Source: an uncultured Sphingomonadaceae bacterium
Lineage (GTDB): Bacteria > Pseudomonadota > Alphaproteobacteria > Sphingomonadales > Sphingomonadaceae
Direction: 5' to 3'
DNA: 64,000 nt
NCBI GenBank assembly: GCA_938050045.1
Contig: CALLJS010000013.1
Coordinates: 124,001 to 188,000, forward strand
Of this stretch, positions 1-6,931 are shown in pieces (position 1 is the stretch's first letter; every line of letters begins with the position of its first letter). The position numbers and the translations under genes are program-made. The notes under the pieces are model-generated. The model saw only the letters and a program-made list of their open reading frames with translations. It did no database searches and was not told the DNA's origin.

Positions 1-1
1 T

Positions 2-184
2 TTTATGGCTATTGATGGTGCTAAATTTCGCGCCCCCGTCGAACCAGGGTGTTTGCTAGACTTGCATGTTGAATTTGTTCAAAAACGATCAAAAGTTTGT
101 AAATTTTCAGGGAAAGCAATGCTTGGCGATGCAGTGGCTGCTGAGGTCAAATTCACAGCTATGATTGCGGATCCGCCTCAATAA
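2..184 (+). CDS. fabZ: 3-hydroxyacyl-ACP dehydratase FabZ, C-terminal part
   Basis: Only the last 60 codons are present; the gene begins upstream of the window. The visible protein contains [14 protein letters not shown], then [17 protein letters not shown], and ends AMIADPPQ. This matches the conserved C-terminal half of FabZ hot-dog-fold dehydratases (the 'KFRRPV.PGD' strand and the 'GKA.VDG..AAEA' strand, ending in a PP motif). The family dehydrates 3-hydroxyacyl-ACP in fatty acid elongation. The catalytic His lies upstream and cannot be checked. rpmE follows about 110 bases downstream on the same strand. Identification rests on recall of family motifs. Confidence 0.85.
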   Translation, partial: FMAIDGAKFRAPVEPGCLLDLHVEFVQKRSKVCKFSGKAMLGDAVAAEVKFTAMIADPPQ

Positions 185-292
185 TTAATTATTATTCTAT
201 CAAGGCTTGCAACTGCGTTCAATCGCGGCTAATGGCCCTTCTTACTTTATGCTAAGGTCTGGTTGGAACCAGCCGATATTGGAGCAGATATA

Positions 293-520
293 ATGAAAAA
301 AGACATTCACCCAGATTATCACATGATTAAGGTGCAAATGACGGACGGTACAGTTTTTGAAACACGCTCGACATGGGGTAGCGAAGGCGATACGCTTCAG
401 CTTGATATTGATCCTACATCGCATCCTGCATGGACAGGTAGCAATTCTCGTTTGATGGACAGCGGTGGCCAAGTAGCACGCTTTAACAAGCGTTTTGGTG
501 GCCTTAGCCTTAAAAAATAA
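293..520 (+). CDS. rpmE: 50S ribosomal protein L31
   Basis: The 75-residue protein starts [10 protein letters not shown], the hallmark of bacterial L31, continues with TRSTWG and [13 protein letters not shown], and ends [13 protein letters not shown]. It lacks the CxxC pairs of zinc-binding L31, so it is the zinc-independent form usual in alphaproteobacteria. I chose the ATG at 293 rather than the in-frame TTG at 263 because GGAG at 281-284 lies 8 bases before the ATG and homologues begin MKKDIHP. A strong hairpin with a T-run at 596-622 probably ends its transcript, although it lies inside the 3' end of the opposing gene. Confidence 0.95.
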   Translation: MKKDIHPDYHMIKVQMTDGTVFETRSTWGSEGDTLQLDIDPTSHPAWTGSNSRLMDSGGQVARFNKRFGGLSLKK

Positions 521-530
521 CGGTTCTAGC

Positions 531-1490
531 TTATCCAATTAATCCAAGCGTAGGCCGGGAATATATTCTCGCCACATATTTAATTTTTTTTTCATAAACC
601 CCGCGTGCTTCGTGGGGTTTTTGCAGTATGAAGTACAGGCTATCACCGCTTTTAATTTGTCCCATAATATGTCGATCAGCCCGAATGACGTGCCCAATGA
701 TAGGATAGCCCCCTGTTGTTTGGGCGTCCACGCCCAATAGAAATGGATTGCCGCTTGGCGGATATTGAATTGTGCCAGCAAAAACGGCGCGGCTTAGCCC
801 ATCATGTGCAAGGTTAAGGCGTTTATCCAATTCGCTCAATTTAGGTTTTTGTAATTCATAACCAATGCGGCTACTTTGCCGACCAATATACCACTCATGT
901 TGCGATAGAAAGTTTGCAGCTCTCTCGTTCATCGCACAAATTCGCATTAAATGATGATTTCCATAGGATAGTCGATAGCGTTTTGGTACGTGATTAATAG
1001 TGTCTATTTTTTTCTGCTTTTTACAGAATATGCGATCACCGTTTCGCAACGCTCTGCCGTTATGCCCTCCAATTTTGGCCGGTAAGAATGTTGAATTTCC
1101 ATTCCAATAATCGGTAGCTTCAAACCCGCCATATATAGATAGGTAGATATGCGCCCCTGTGCGCAGAGCTTTTAGGGTTAGAACATCATTTTTTTGCAAC
1201 GAAATATTTTTATAATGATCGCATAGTAAATTATTATATCCTCTCTTAATTATTGCAGTATCAATGGGGCCAGCTAGACCTATTATCATATCGCTATGGG
1301 CCTTTACGGCCCCGCCTAACATTGAAAATTCTATGGATACGGCATCATAAGCATTGCTCGCTAATTTATTGGCTATGGCCATAGAGATTGGATCAGCAGG
1401 GCCAGCATAGGGCATCCCTAAATGGCGACTTCCGCGATAGGGTTTTCCTTGTAATGTCGCCAATAATCCAATGTTGATAATTTCTATCAT
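531..1490 (-). CDS. pxpC: 5-oxoprolinase subunit C (biotin-dependent carboxyltransferase family)
   Basis: The 319-residue protein is the KipA/PxpC type. With PxpA and PxpB it forms the ATP-dependent 5-oxoprolinase that opens pyroglutamate to glutamate. Family motifs include an N-terminal LATLQG segment followed by RHLGMPYAGPADP, and a C-terminal QTTGGYPIIGHVIRAD. Its ATG (1488-1490) overlaps the end of pxpB by 4 bases, so the two are probably translationally coupled. The last 20-25 residues extend beyond the usual end of the domain and are partly encoded by the rpmE terminator sequence. The stop codon lies only 11 bases from the convergent rpmE stop. Confidence 0.88.
   Translation of the reverse strand: MIEIINIGLLATLQGKPYRGSRHLGMPYAGPADPISMAIANKLASNAYDAVSIEFSMLGGAVKAHSDMIIGLAGPIDTAIIKRGYNNLLCDHYKNISLQKNDVLTLKALRTGAHIYLSIYGGFEATDYWNGNSTFLPAKIGGHNGRALRNGDRIFCKKQKKIDTINHVPKRYRLSYGNHHLMRICAMNERAANFLSQHEWYIGRQSSRIGYELQKPKLSELDKRLNLAHDGLSRAVFAGTIQYPPSGNPFLLGVDAQTTGGYPIIGHVIRADRHIMGQIKSGDSLYFILQKPHEARGVYEKKIKYVARIYSRPTLGLIG
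596..622 (+). terminator. Rho-independent terminator of rpmE, inside convergent pxpC
   Basis: A 10-bp stem pairs 596-605 with 611-620 (AAACCCC pairs with GGGGTTT, then one G-T and two G-C pairs) around the loop TGCTT, and T continues to 622. On the minus strand the hairpin is followed by an A-rich stretch, so it is directional for the plus strand, ending rpmE. It overlaps codons of the pxpC C-terminus. Confidence 0.75.
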
Positions 1491-2095
1491 ATAGGCCTAA
1501 ATAAGATATTATCACCGCTTTGAAGTAAATTTGGTGGGTTAAGCGTAGGATTGAATATTGGGATATTTATGCCGCCAATAATAGGCCAGCCCCCTGGGCC
1601 ATCATGCGCATATATACAGGCGGTTTTCCCCAAAAAACCCACGCTACCCGCAGGCACAATTGAACGAGGCGAGCCCAAGCGCGCTAGCGAGGGGGCTTCG
1701 CCATTATGCGACAAATAAGCAAAACCAGGCTGAAACCCCATCATATCTATTGTGAATTTTTGGGTGAGAAACCAATTCTGAAACTGGACTTGCTGCATAT
1801 CCATATCATTACAAACCAAATCTATATCCAAAGCTTTATCAAAATCAATAGGAAAATGATGCTGTTTCGATTCGTCTATTCCCGCAACAAGCTGGGCGTT
1901 TTGCGCGGAAATGATAGTTGTGATTTCTTCGTCACTAAAGGACATTGGATCAAATTTAACATATAATTCGTTAATACCAGTAACGACTTCTTCAAAAATA
2001 TTCGTAGCCAATAAGTTGTTCAATATCGTATTGCGCTTTTCATTATCTATAATGGTGATGCGAGCATGGTCTTCGTAAAAGCGAATTTCATGCAT
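1487..2095 (-). CDS. pxpB: 5-oxoprolinase subunit B
   Basis: The 202-residue protein is of the KipI/PxpB type. The C-terminal half carries the conserved MMGFQPGFAYL segment, then SIVPAGSVGFLG and HDGPGGWPIIG, as in the cyclophilin-like carboxyltransferase domain 1 fold. PxpB partners PxpC in the ATP-dependent cleavage of 5-oxoproline. The gene starts 8 bases inside the end of pxpA and ends 4 bases into pxpC. Length is slightly shorter than typical (about 210-230 residues) but no core motif is missing. In Bacillus the homologue KipI inhibits kinase KinA; nothing here suggests that role. Confidence 0.9.
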   Translation of the reverse strand: MHEIRFYEDHARITIIDNEKRNTILNNLLATNIFEEVVTGINELYVKFDPMSFSDEEITTIISAQNAQLVAGIDESKQHHFPIDFDKALDIDLVCNDMDMQQVQFQNWFLTQKFTIDMMGFQPGFAYLSHNGEAPSLARLGSPRSIVPAGSVGFLGKTACIYAHDGPGGWPIIGGINIPIFNPTLNPPNLLQSGDNILFRPI

Positions 2096-2849
2096 GGCTG
2101 GCTGTAATCATTATGCCATTTTGCAACAGCATTTTACGCAGTTTCGCTATATCATCGAGTGCGCTCTCGCTATCGCCATGAATGCAGAGGCTATGGGCTT
2201 TTATATATAGCTCCTCACCATCAACACTGATAGCATTGCCGCAGGCTAGGGCTAGGGCTTGCTGAGATTGGATAGGATAGTCGCTGATGATAGCCCCTTC
2301 TATCGAACGACTTTGCAGGCGAGCATTGCCGTTATAGCGACGATCAATAAAGGCTTCTGCGATAAAATTTAAGTCTGATCGCATCGCCGCTTTTTCTAGT
2401 TCAGATTGGGCCATACCCATGATAGCAAGCGATGGATCAATATGCTTTATTACATCAATCAAAAGAGCAGAGAGAGCCGCATCATCCATAGCTTCATTGT
2501 AAAGCGTTCCGTGCGGTTTAACATAGGATATTATAGCTGATTCCTCAGCAGCAATATGCATCAGCATTGTTATTTGTTGGTTCAAACTATGGGTTAAATC
2601 TTTTGGCTTAATATTGATAGATTTTCGGCCAAAATTCAGCTTATCTGGATAGGATGGATGCGCCCCAATACGCACATTATTTTCTTTTGCATACCTTATC
2701 ATGGTGCGCATGCTCTCTGCATCGCCTGCGTGTCCGCCGCAGGCTATATTCGCGCTGCTCACCAAAGATAAAATAGATATATCGCGATTTATGGCATCTG
2801 GCATTTCACCAAGGTCAGCATTCAGGTCGATAGAAGCCACTTTGTTCAT
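2088..2849 (-). CDS. pxpA: 5-oxoprolinase subunit A (LamB/YcsF family)
   Basis: The 253-residue protein has the full LamB/YcsF signature: IDLNADLGE near the N-terminus, ANIACGGHAGD, RIGAHPSYPD, and VKPHGTLYNEAM. PxpA is the metal-hydrolase-like subunit of the PxpABC 5-oxoprolinase. The ATG overlaps the stop of the upstream transporter gene (ATGA, 2846-2849), and the end overlaps pxpB by 8 bases, so the four genes form one operon. 5-Oxoproline arises from spontaneous cyclisation of glutamine and glutamate, so the system works as damage control or for scavenging it as a nutrient. Confidence 0.93.
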   Translation of the reverse strand: MNKVASIDLNADLGEMPDAINRDISILSLVSSANIACGGHAGDAESMRTMIRYAKENNVRIGAHPSYPDKLNFGRKSINIKPKDLTHSLNQQITMLMHIAAEESAIISYVKPHGTLYNEAMDDAALSALLIDVIKHIDPSLAIMGMAQSELEKAAMRSDLNFIAEAFIDRRYNGNARLQSRSIEGAIISDYPIQSQQALALACGNAISVDGEELYIKAHSLCIHGDSESALDDIAKLRKMLLQNGIMITASHA

Positions 2850-4087
2850 GGCATTATCTCAAAGGCACGCAATATTGTGCGCAGCCCTAATGCAACAGAG
2901 ATTATCAATATCGCAATGGCCACCATATTTTGAAACTTACTGTTCACATAGGGACCCATAATTGTTTTACTCATTGATATTTTTACCAGAAATATAGCAA
3001 CGAAGGGTAATAATATTCCATTGGCGACTTGAGCAAAAAATATGATCTCAATCGTATTAATATTGAAAATATTCACCGATGCTCCTATTAAGACAATCGC
3101 AACAGCGATAAATTTGAAACGTATCTCTTGCAACTTATCATTTTCACTATTCCAAATTTCGGTGACGATATAGGCCGTTGCAAGCGGCGCGGTTAGTGCA
3201 GAGGTAAGGCCAGCGGCGAGCAACCCTATGGCAAGAGCTGTTGCTGCAAAATCGCCAAATAATGGCTCCATCTGATAGGCCATCTCGCTTAGGCTATTGA
3301 TACTTAAATTATTGGTGAAAAATATATTGGCTGCGCTCGCCAATATGGCAATCGATACTAAACCACCGATTCCAATAGAAATGACACTCTCTGTTTTGGC
3401 CGTCTCTAATTGTTGGATATGGTTCCATTTTTTGTGAACATTAGAGGCATGCAAGAATAAATTATAGGGAACGATTGTCGTTCCTATCAAGGCTATTGCT
3501 GTGAATAGTCCATCGATAGGGATTGATGGGATTAATCCGCTCAATAGCGCATATATATTGGGCTTGGTCATAAAAAATATGAGTAAGAAAGATAGGCTCA
3601 TAATCACGACTAATGCTATCAATAATTGTGTAATGCGCTCAATTTTTCCGACCAATAATGATATTATCAAAAATAGTGCAATCAGATTGGGTGTTGATAC
3701 TATGGGAGGCAAAATGCTCACCAAAGAAGGCGAAAGTAATTCGCCTAAACCAAGAGCCGCTCCGCCAATATTGCCCGCTTCATAGGCGGCATTGCCGATT
3801 AATAATGCAGAAAATAGCAATATTATCACTATTATTTTGGCGGGTTTGGTAGCGAATGAGGATAATATTACGCGGCCTAATGTTTGACCCGAAACAAGGG
3901 TAATGCGAGTCACAAAGGATTGTAATATAATGGTTGCGAGTGTAGCAAACACCAATGCCCATAAAAGAGCATAACCGAAATTCGCCCCTGCGATAGCGGC
4001 CGTTGCAACGGTGCCTGGCCCTATAAAGGCAGCGCTAACCAACATGCCAGGACCAGGGCGATAGGATTTGATTTGATTCAAATTCAT
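2846..4087 (-). CDS. NRAMP-fold transporter of the 5-oxoprolinase operon (YcsG type)
   Basis: The 413-residue protein has about 11 predicted membrane segments and clear NRAMP-superfamily sequence (IAGANFGYALLWAL in helix 1/2). The residues that bind metal in true NRAMPs are replaced. The helix-1 DPGN motif reads GPGT (residues 23-26), and the helix-6 MPH motif reads VPY (206-208). A divalent-metal role is therefore doubtful. It is the first gene of the operon and shares ATGA with pxpA. Bacillus subtilis has an NRAMP-family gene, ycsG, beside ycsF (pxpA) and kipIA (pxpBC). From this context I infer a carrier for 5-oxoproline or a related small molecule; that is not shown by sequence. Confidence 0.8.
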   Translation of the reverse strand: MNLNQIKSYRPGPGMLVSAAFIGPGTVATAAIAGANFGYALLWALVFATLATIILQSFVTRITLVSGQTLGRVILSSFATKPAKIIVIILLFSALLIGNAAYEAGNIGGAALGLGELLSPSLVSILPPIVSTPNLIALFLIISLLVGKIERITQLLIALVVIMSLSFLLIFFMTKPNIYALLSGLIPSIPIDGLFTAIALIGTTIVPYNLFLHASNVHKKWNHIQQLETAKTESVISIGIGGLVSIAILASAANIFFTNNLSINSLSEMAYQMEPLFGDFAATALAIGLLAAGLTSALTAPLATAYIVTEIWNSENDKLQEIRFKFIAVAIVLIGASVNIFNINTIEIIFFAQVANGILLPFVAIFLVKISMSKTIMGPYVNSKFQNMVAIAILIISVALGLRTILRAFEIMP

Positions 4088-4152
4088 ACCAACAAACTAG
4101 CAGGTTGAAATTCTATTGAAAGCAGCATTTTTAGAATGGTGATTCAATTTTC

Positions 4153-4181
4153 TTGACCTAGCGTATATACTGCTATTAAGA
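4153..4181 (+). promoter_or_regulatory. Candidate sigma-70 promoter of tRNA-His
   Basis: TTGACC at 4153-4158 and TTAAGA at 4176-4181 are separated by 17 bases. The -10 ends about 22 bases before the mature 5' end of the tRNA. The -35 is good and the -10 is weak, with an overlapping TATTAA as an alternative. Confidence 0.4.
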
Positions 4182-4203
4182 GGCCGAACTTAGCAATCAT
4201 GAT

Positions 4204-4281
4204 GGCGATCGTAGCTCAGTTGGTTAGAGCGCCGGTTTGTGGTACCGGAGGTCGGGGGTTCGAACCCCCTCGGTCGCCCCA
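4204..4281 (+). tRNA. tRNA-His (anticodon GTG)
   Basis: A complete cloverleaf folds by hand. The acceptor is 4205-4211 with 4271-4277, the D stem GCTC/GAGC, the anticodon stem CCGGT/ACCGG (4232-4236 and 4244-4248), and the T loop TTCGAAC. The anticodon GTG is at 4239-4241. An extra G at 4204 (G-1) faces C73 at 4278, the histidine identity pair, and CCA is encoded at 4279-4281. The gene stands alone between the transporter operon and leucine dehydrogenase. Confidence 0.96.
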
Positions 4282-4415
4282 TTATGAATTGCTAACAATC
4301 TCTCAAAAAATGATGCAGAGCGGATATAATTGCTGACAAATGAGCATTGTAATATTATTACGCAGTTGAGTAATTTTGATTCTTCGTAAAATATATTGTC
4401 TCCTGGGAGAGCTTA

Positions 4416-5462
4416 ATGTCCACAATGTGGGAAATATCAGATTTTGACGCGCATGAATCTGTACATTATTTTGATGATCCTAAGACGGGGCTCAAGGCAA
4501 TAATTGCACTACATTCAACGCAGCTTGGTCCTGCGGTTGGCGGAACACGTTTTTGGCATTATGCTGATAATCACGCTGCTGTCAAAGATGCGCTGCGTTT
4601 ATCACGCGGAATGAGTTATAAAAATGCACTAGCTGAATTGCCGCTTGGCGGCGGTAAGGCCGTTATAATGGCGGATAGTGCGCGCAATAAGACCCCCGAA
4701 ATGTTAGCACAATTTGGCCGATCTATCGAAATGCTCGGCGGGCAATATTATACCGCAGAAGATGTTGGGATGAGCGTTCAAGATATGGTCGCTTTGTCCA
4801 AAGAAACTAAATATGTCGCAGGCTTGCCCACAACGAATGGTCACGTAGGTGGTGATCCTGGCCCTTACACAGCAAGAGGCGTCTATTTGGGGGTTAAGGC
4901 TGCGGCTAAATATCGTTTGGGCAGCGATACTATGAATGGTGTTCATGTTGCGATACAGGGCGTCGGCAGCGTTGGCGGTGGTTTAGCGGAGCTATTAGCC
5001 GCAGATGGAGCGAAACTCACTATTGCAGATGTGAATCAAGAGAGGTTAGATGAAATTGCTGGACAATTAGGCGCGCAAACTTGCGGGCTTGATGAAATAA
5101 TGCGCGTTAAGGCTGATATATTCAGCCCCAATGCTCTTGGCGCTATATTAGATGCAGAGACAATTGCCAATTTACAAGTTTCGGCCGTTGCGGGCGGTGC
5201 TAATAATCAATTTGCCAGCGAAGAAGATGCACAGATTTTATTTGAACGCGATATATTATATGCCCCTGATTATGTGATAAATTCTGGCGGGATTATCAAC
5301 GTGGGTATGGAAATATTAGGTGATAAAACCATTAATCAAGTTTATGAAAAAATTGATAATATCCCAATGCGCCTAAGTGAAATTTGGGATGAAAGCCAAG
5401 CCGAGAAAATGCCCTCTGCACAAATTGCCAATAAAATGGCAAGGCGGTTGATTGGGCGATAA
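4416..5462 (+). CDS. Leucine (Leu/Phe/Val) dehydrogenase
   Basis: This 348-residue NAD-dependent amino acid dehydrogenase deaminates branched-chain amino acids (or phenylalanine) to 2-oxo acids. The glycine-rich segment LPLGGGKAVI contains the catalytic lysine K81, and K69 in SYKNAL is the substrate-binding lysine. A Rossmann motif, GVGSVGGGLAEL, follows in the second half. GGGAG-like bases (TGGGAGAG) lie just before the ATG. The length and domain order are normal. Specificity for leucine over phenylalanine or valine cannot be read from the sequence. The ccm genes follow on the same strand after about 110 bases and are functionally unrelated. Confidence 0.87.
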   Translation: MSTMWEISDFDAHESVHYFDDPKTGLKAIIALHSTQLGPAVGGTRFWHYADNHAAVKDALRLSRGMSYKNALAELPLGGGKAVIMADSARNKTPEMLAQFGRSIEMLGGQYYTAEDVGMSVQDMVALSKETKYVAGLPTTNGHVGGDPGPYTARGVYLGVKAAAKYRLGSDTMNGVHVAIQGVGSVGGGLAELLAADGAKLTIADVNQERLDEIAGQLGAQTCGLDEIMRVKADIFSPNALGAILDAETIANLQVSAVAGGANNQFASEEDAQILFERDILYAPDYVINSGGIINVGMEILGDKTINQVYEKIDNIPMRLSEIWDESQAEKMPSAQIANKMARRLIGR

Positions 5463-5571
5463 ATTTATGCGTCAATTCACTCAAATAATTTGTTTGAAAA
5501 TAGTGAGATAATTATATTCTGTCATTGGCCAAATGGGTCATGGGTGCTATGCATTAATCAGAAAGAATTAT

Positions 5572-6309
5572 ATGATTCACCAATTAGCAAATCCCACGCG
5601 TTTCTTGAAACTTGCTCGGCCTTTGACGCCGATATTATTTTATACAGGATTACTATTGGTATTGGGTGCCTGTGGATGGGGTATATTATTTTCTCCTGAT
5701 GAAAAATTATTGGGAAATACCGTTAAATTTATATATATTCATGTGCCATTTGCTTGGCTTGCAATAGGCGGTTGGACGGGTATTGCGATTGCTAGTATCG
5801 CCCAACTGGTGTGGCGGCATCCCTTGGCTAATATTGCAGCAAGAGCTGTTGCACCAATTGGTGCCATATTTGCGGCATTATGCATCATAACAGGGTCTTT
5901 ATGGGCCAAGCCAACATGGGGCACATGGTGGGTATGGGATGGCCGTTTGACGTCTGTATTAATTTTATTCTTTCTCTACCTTGGCTATATAGCATTGGCC
6001 AATGCCAGCAGTGAAAAAGGACAAATTAGCCGCGTTACGGCGGTATATGGAGTGATTGGTGCGGTGAATATTCCTATAATAAATCGCTCGGTTGTGTGGT
6101 GGGAGAGTCTGCACCAAAAGGCCAGCATCACTCTAACTGGGTCGAGCATCGATGGGGTATATTTGCTACCATTATTTATTTCAGTGCTGGGTTTTTCGCT
6201 CATATTTACGTCCATAGTCTTTATGCGGATGAGGGCTGCTCTTGCCAATATTAAAATCGAAGCTCGCATGCGGCGTATGGCCGAAGATACGCATGAGATT
6301 GGATCATAA
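5572..6309 (+). CDS. ccmC: Heme exporter / cytochrome c maturation protein CcmC
   Basis: The 245-residue, six-helix membrane protein carries the tryptophan-rich heme-handling motif WGTWWVWDGRLTS. Conserved histidines lie in the periplasmic loops (KFIYIHVP before it and ESLHQKAS after it). In the Ccm system I pathway CcmC loads heme onto CcmE at the periplasmic face. I prefer the ATG at 5572: the ORF opens at 5533, but the 13 extra residues are unlike the family. It starts a seven-gene run ccmC-D-E-F-G-H-I; ccmA and ccmB are not in the window. Confidence 0.93.
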   Translation: MIHQLANPTRFLKLARPLTPILFYTGLLLVLGACGWGILFSPDEKLLGNTVKFIYIHVPFAWLAIGGWTGIAIASIAQLVWRHPLANIAARAVAPIGAIFAALCIITGSLWAKPTWGTWWVWDGRLTSVLILFFLYLGYIALANASSEKGQISRVTAVYGVIGAVNIPIINRSVVWWESLHQKASITLTGSSIDGVYLLPLFISVLGFSLIFTSIVFMRMRAALANIKIEARMRRMAEDTHEIGS

Positions 6310-6310
6310 A

Positions 6311-6442
6311 ATGACAACAGAAAATCTCATATTAGCTAGCTATATTATATCGATAATCTTGGTCGGGGGAATTGCATTAAACAGTTATAATTCGATGCGC
6401 CGCGCCGAGGCTTTATTGGATGATTTAACAGATAATGGCTGA
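6311..6442 (+). CDS. ccmD: Heme exporter protein CcmD
   Basis: This 43-residue protein starts one base after the ccmC stop. It has one membrane helix (about residues 6-22) followed by an RRAEALL segment, the usual form of CcmD. CcmD holds CcmE on the CcmABC complex and helps release holo-CcmE. Identification rests mainly on size, topology and position between ccmC and ccmE. The open frame extends upstream to 6242, but that part overlaps ccmC and is not needed. Confidence 0.88.
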   Translation: MTTENLILASYIISIILVGGIALNSYNSMRRAEALLDDLTDNG

Positions 6443-6481
6443 ATTATACGCTTATTTTGCTCTATTGTCTCTGGGGGCATC

Positions 6482-6931
6482 ATGAAACCAAAGCATCAAA
6501 GATTGCTCTTGGCTCTTACAGCCGTGATTGGATTGTTGGTGGCGAGTTTAATCGCTATCAATGCGCTCAGCGATGAAGCCTCTTATTTTTACACGCCAGC
6601 AACATTGCATGACCAAGATGTTGCAATAGGCAAAGCGATACGATTGGGCGGTATGGTCAAGCAAGGGTCAATCAGTTCAGCGCGCGATGGCGTGACGATT
6701 AACTTTATTGTTCAAGACAAAGATCAGCAACAAATGGTACGTTATACAGGCGTTACGCCCAATCTATTTGTCGAGGGCAGCGGCGTAGTTGCGGATGGAA
6801 GGCTCGATCAAAATGGTGTTTTCATCGCCGATACTCTGTTGGCCAAGCATGACGAAAATTATGTTCCGCGAGAGCTGCAAGATATTGATATGCGTGATGC
6901 GCAAAATTTAGAAAAGTCTGTGGTGCAATGA
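6482..6931 (+). CDS. ccmE: Periplasmic heme chaperone CcmE
   Basis: The 149-residue protein has an N-terminal membrane anchor (about residues 8-28) and an OB-fold domain. The family's heme-attaching histidine is present as H123 in the LAKHDENYVP motif, with the conserved tyrosine four residues on. CcmE carries heme from CcmC to the CcmF/CcmH ligase. A run of GGGGGC just upstream of the ATG can serve as a ribosome binding site. The stop overlaps the ccmF start by 4 bases (ATGA). Confidence 0.95.
   Translation: MKPKHQRLLLALTAVIGLLVASLIAINALSDEASYFYTPATLHDQDVAIGKAIRLGGMVKQGSISSARDGVTINFIVQDKDQQQMVRYTGVTPNLFVEGSGVVADGRLDQNGVFIADTLLAKHDENYVPRELQDIDMRDAQNLEKSVVQ

Noticed and set aside
4088-4415. 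Integration site at tRNA-His
   Set aside because: tRNA genes are common targets, but no integrase, no duplicated tRNA 3' end and no foreign-looking genes were found beside it.
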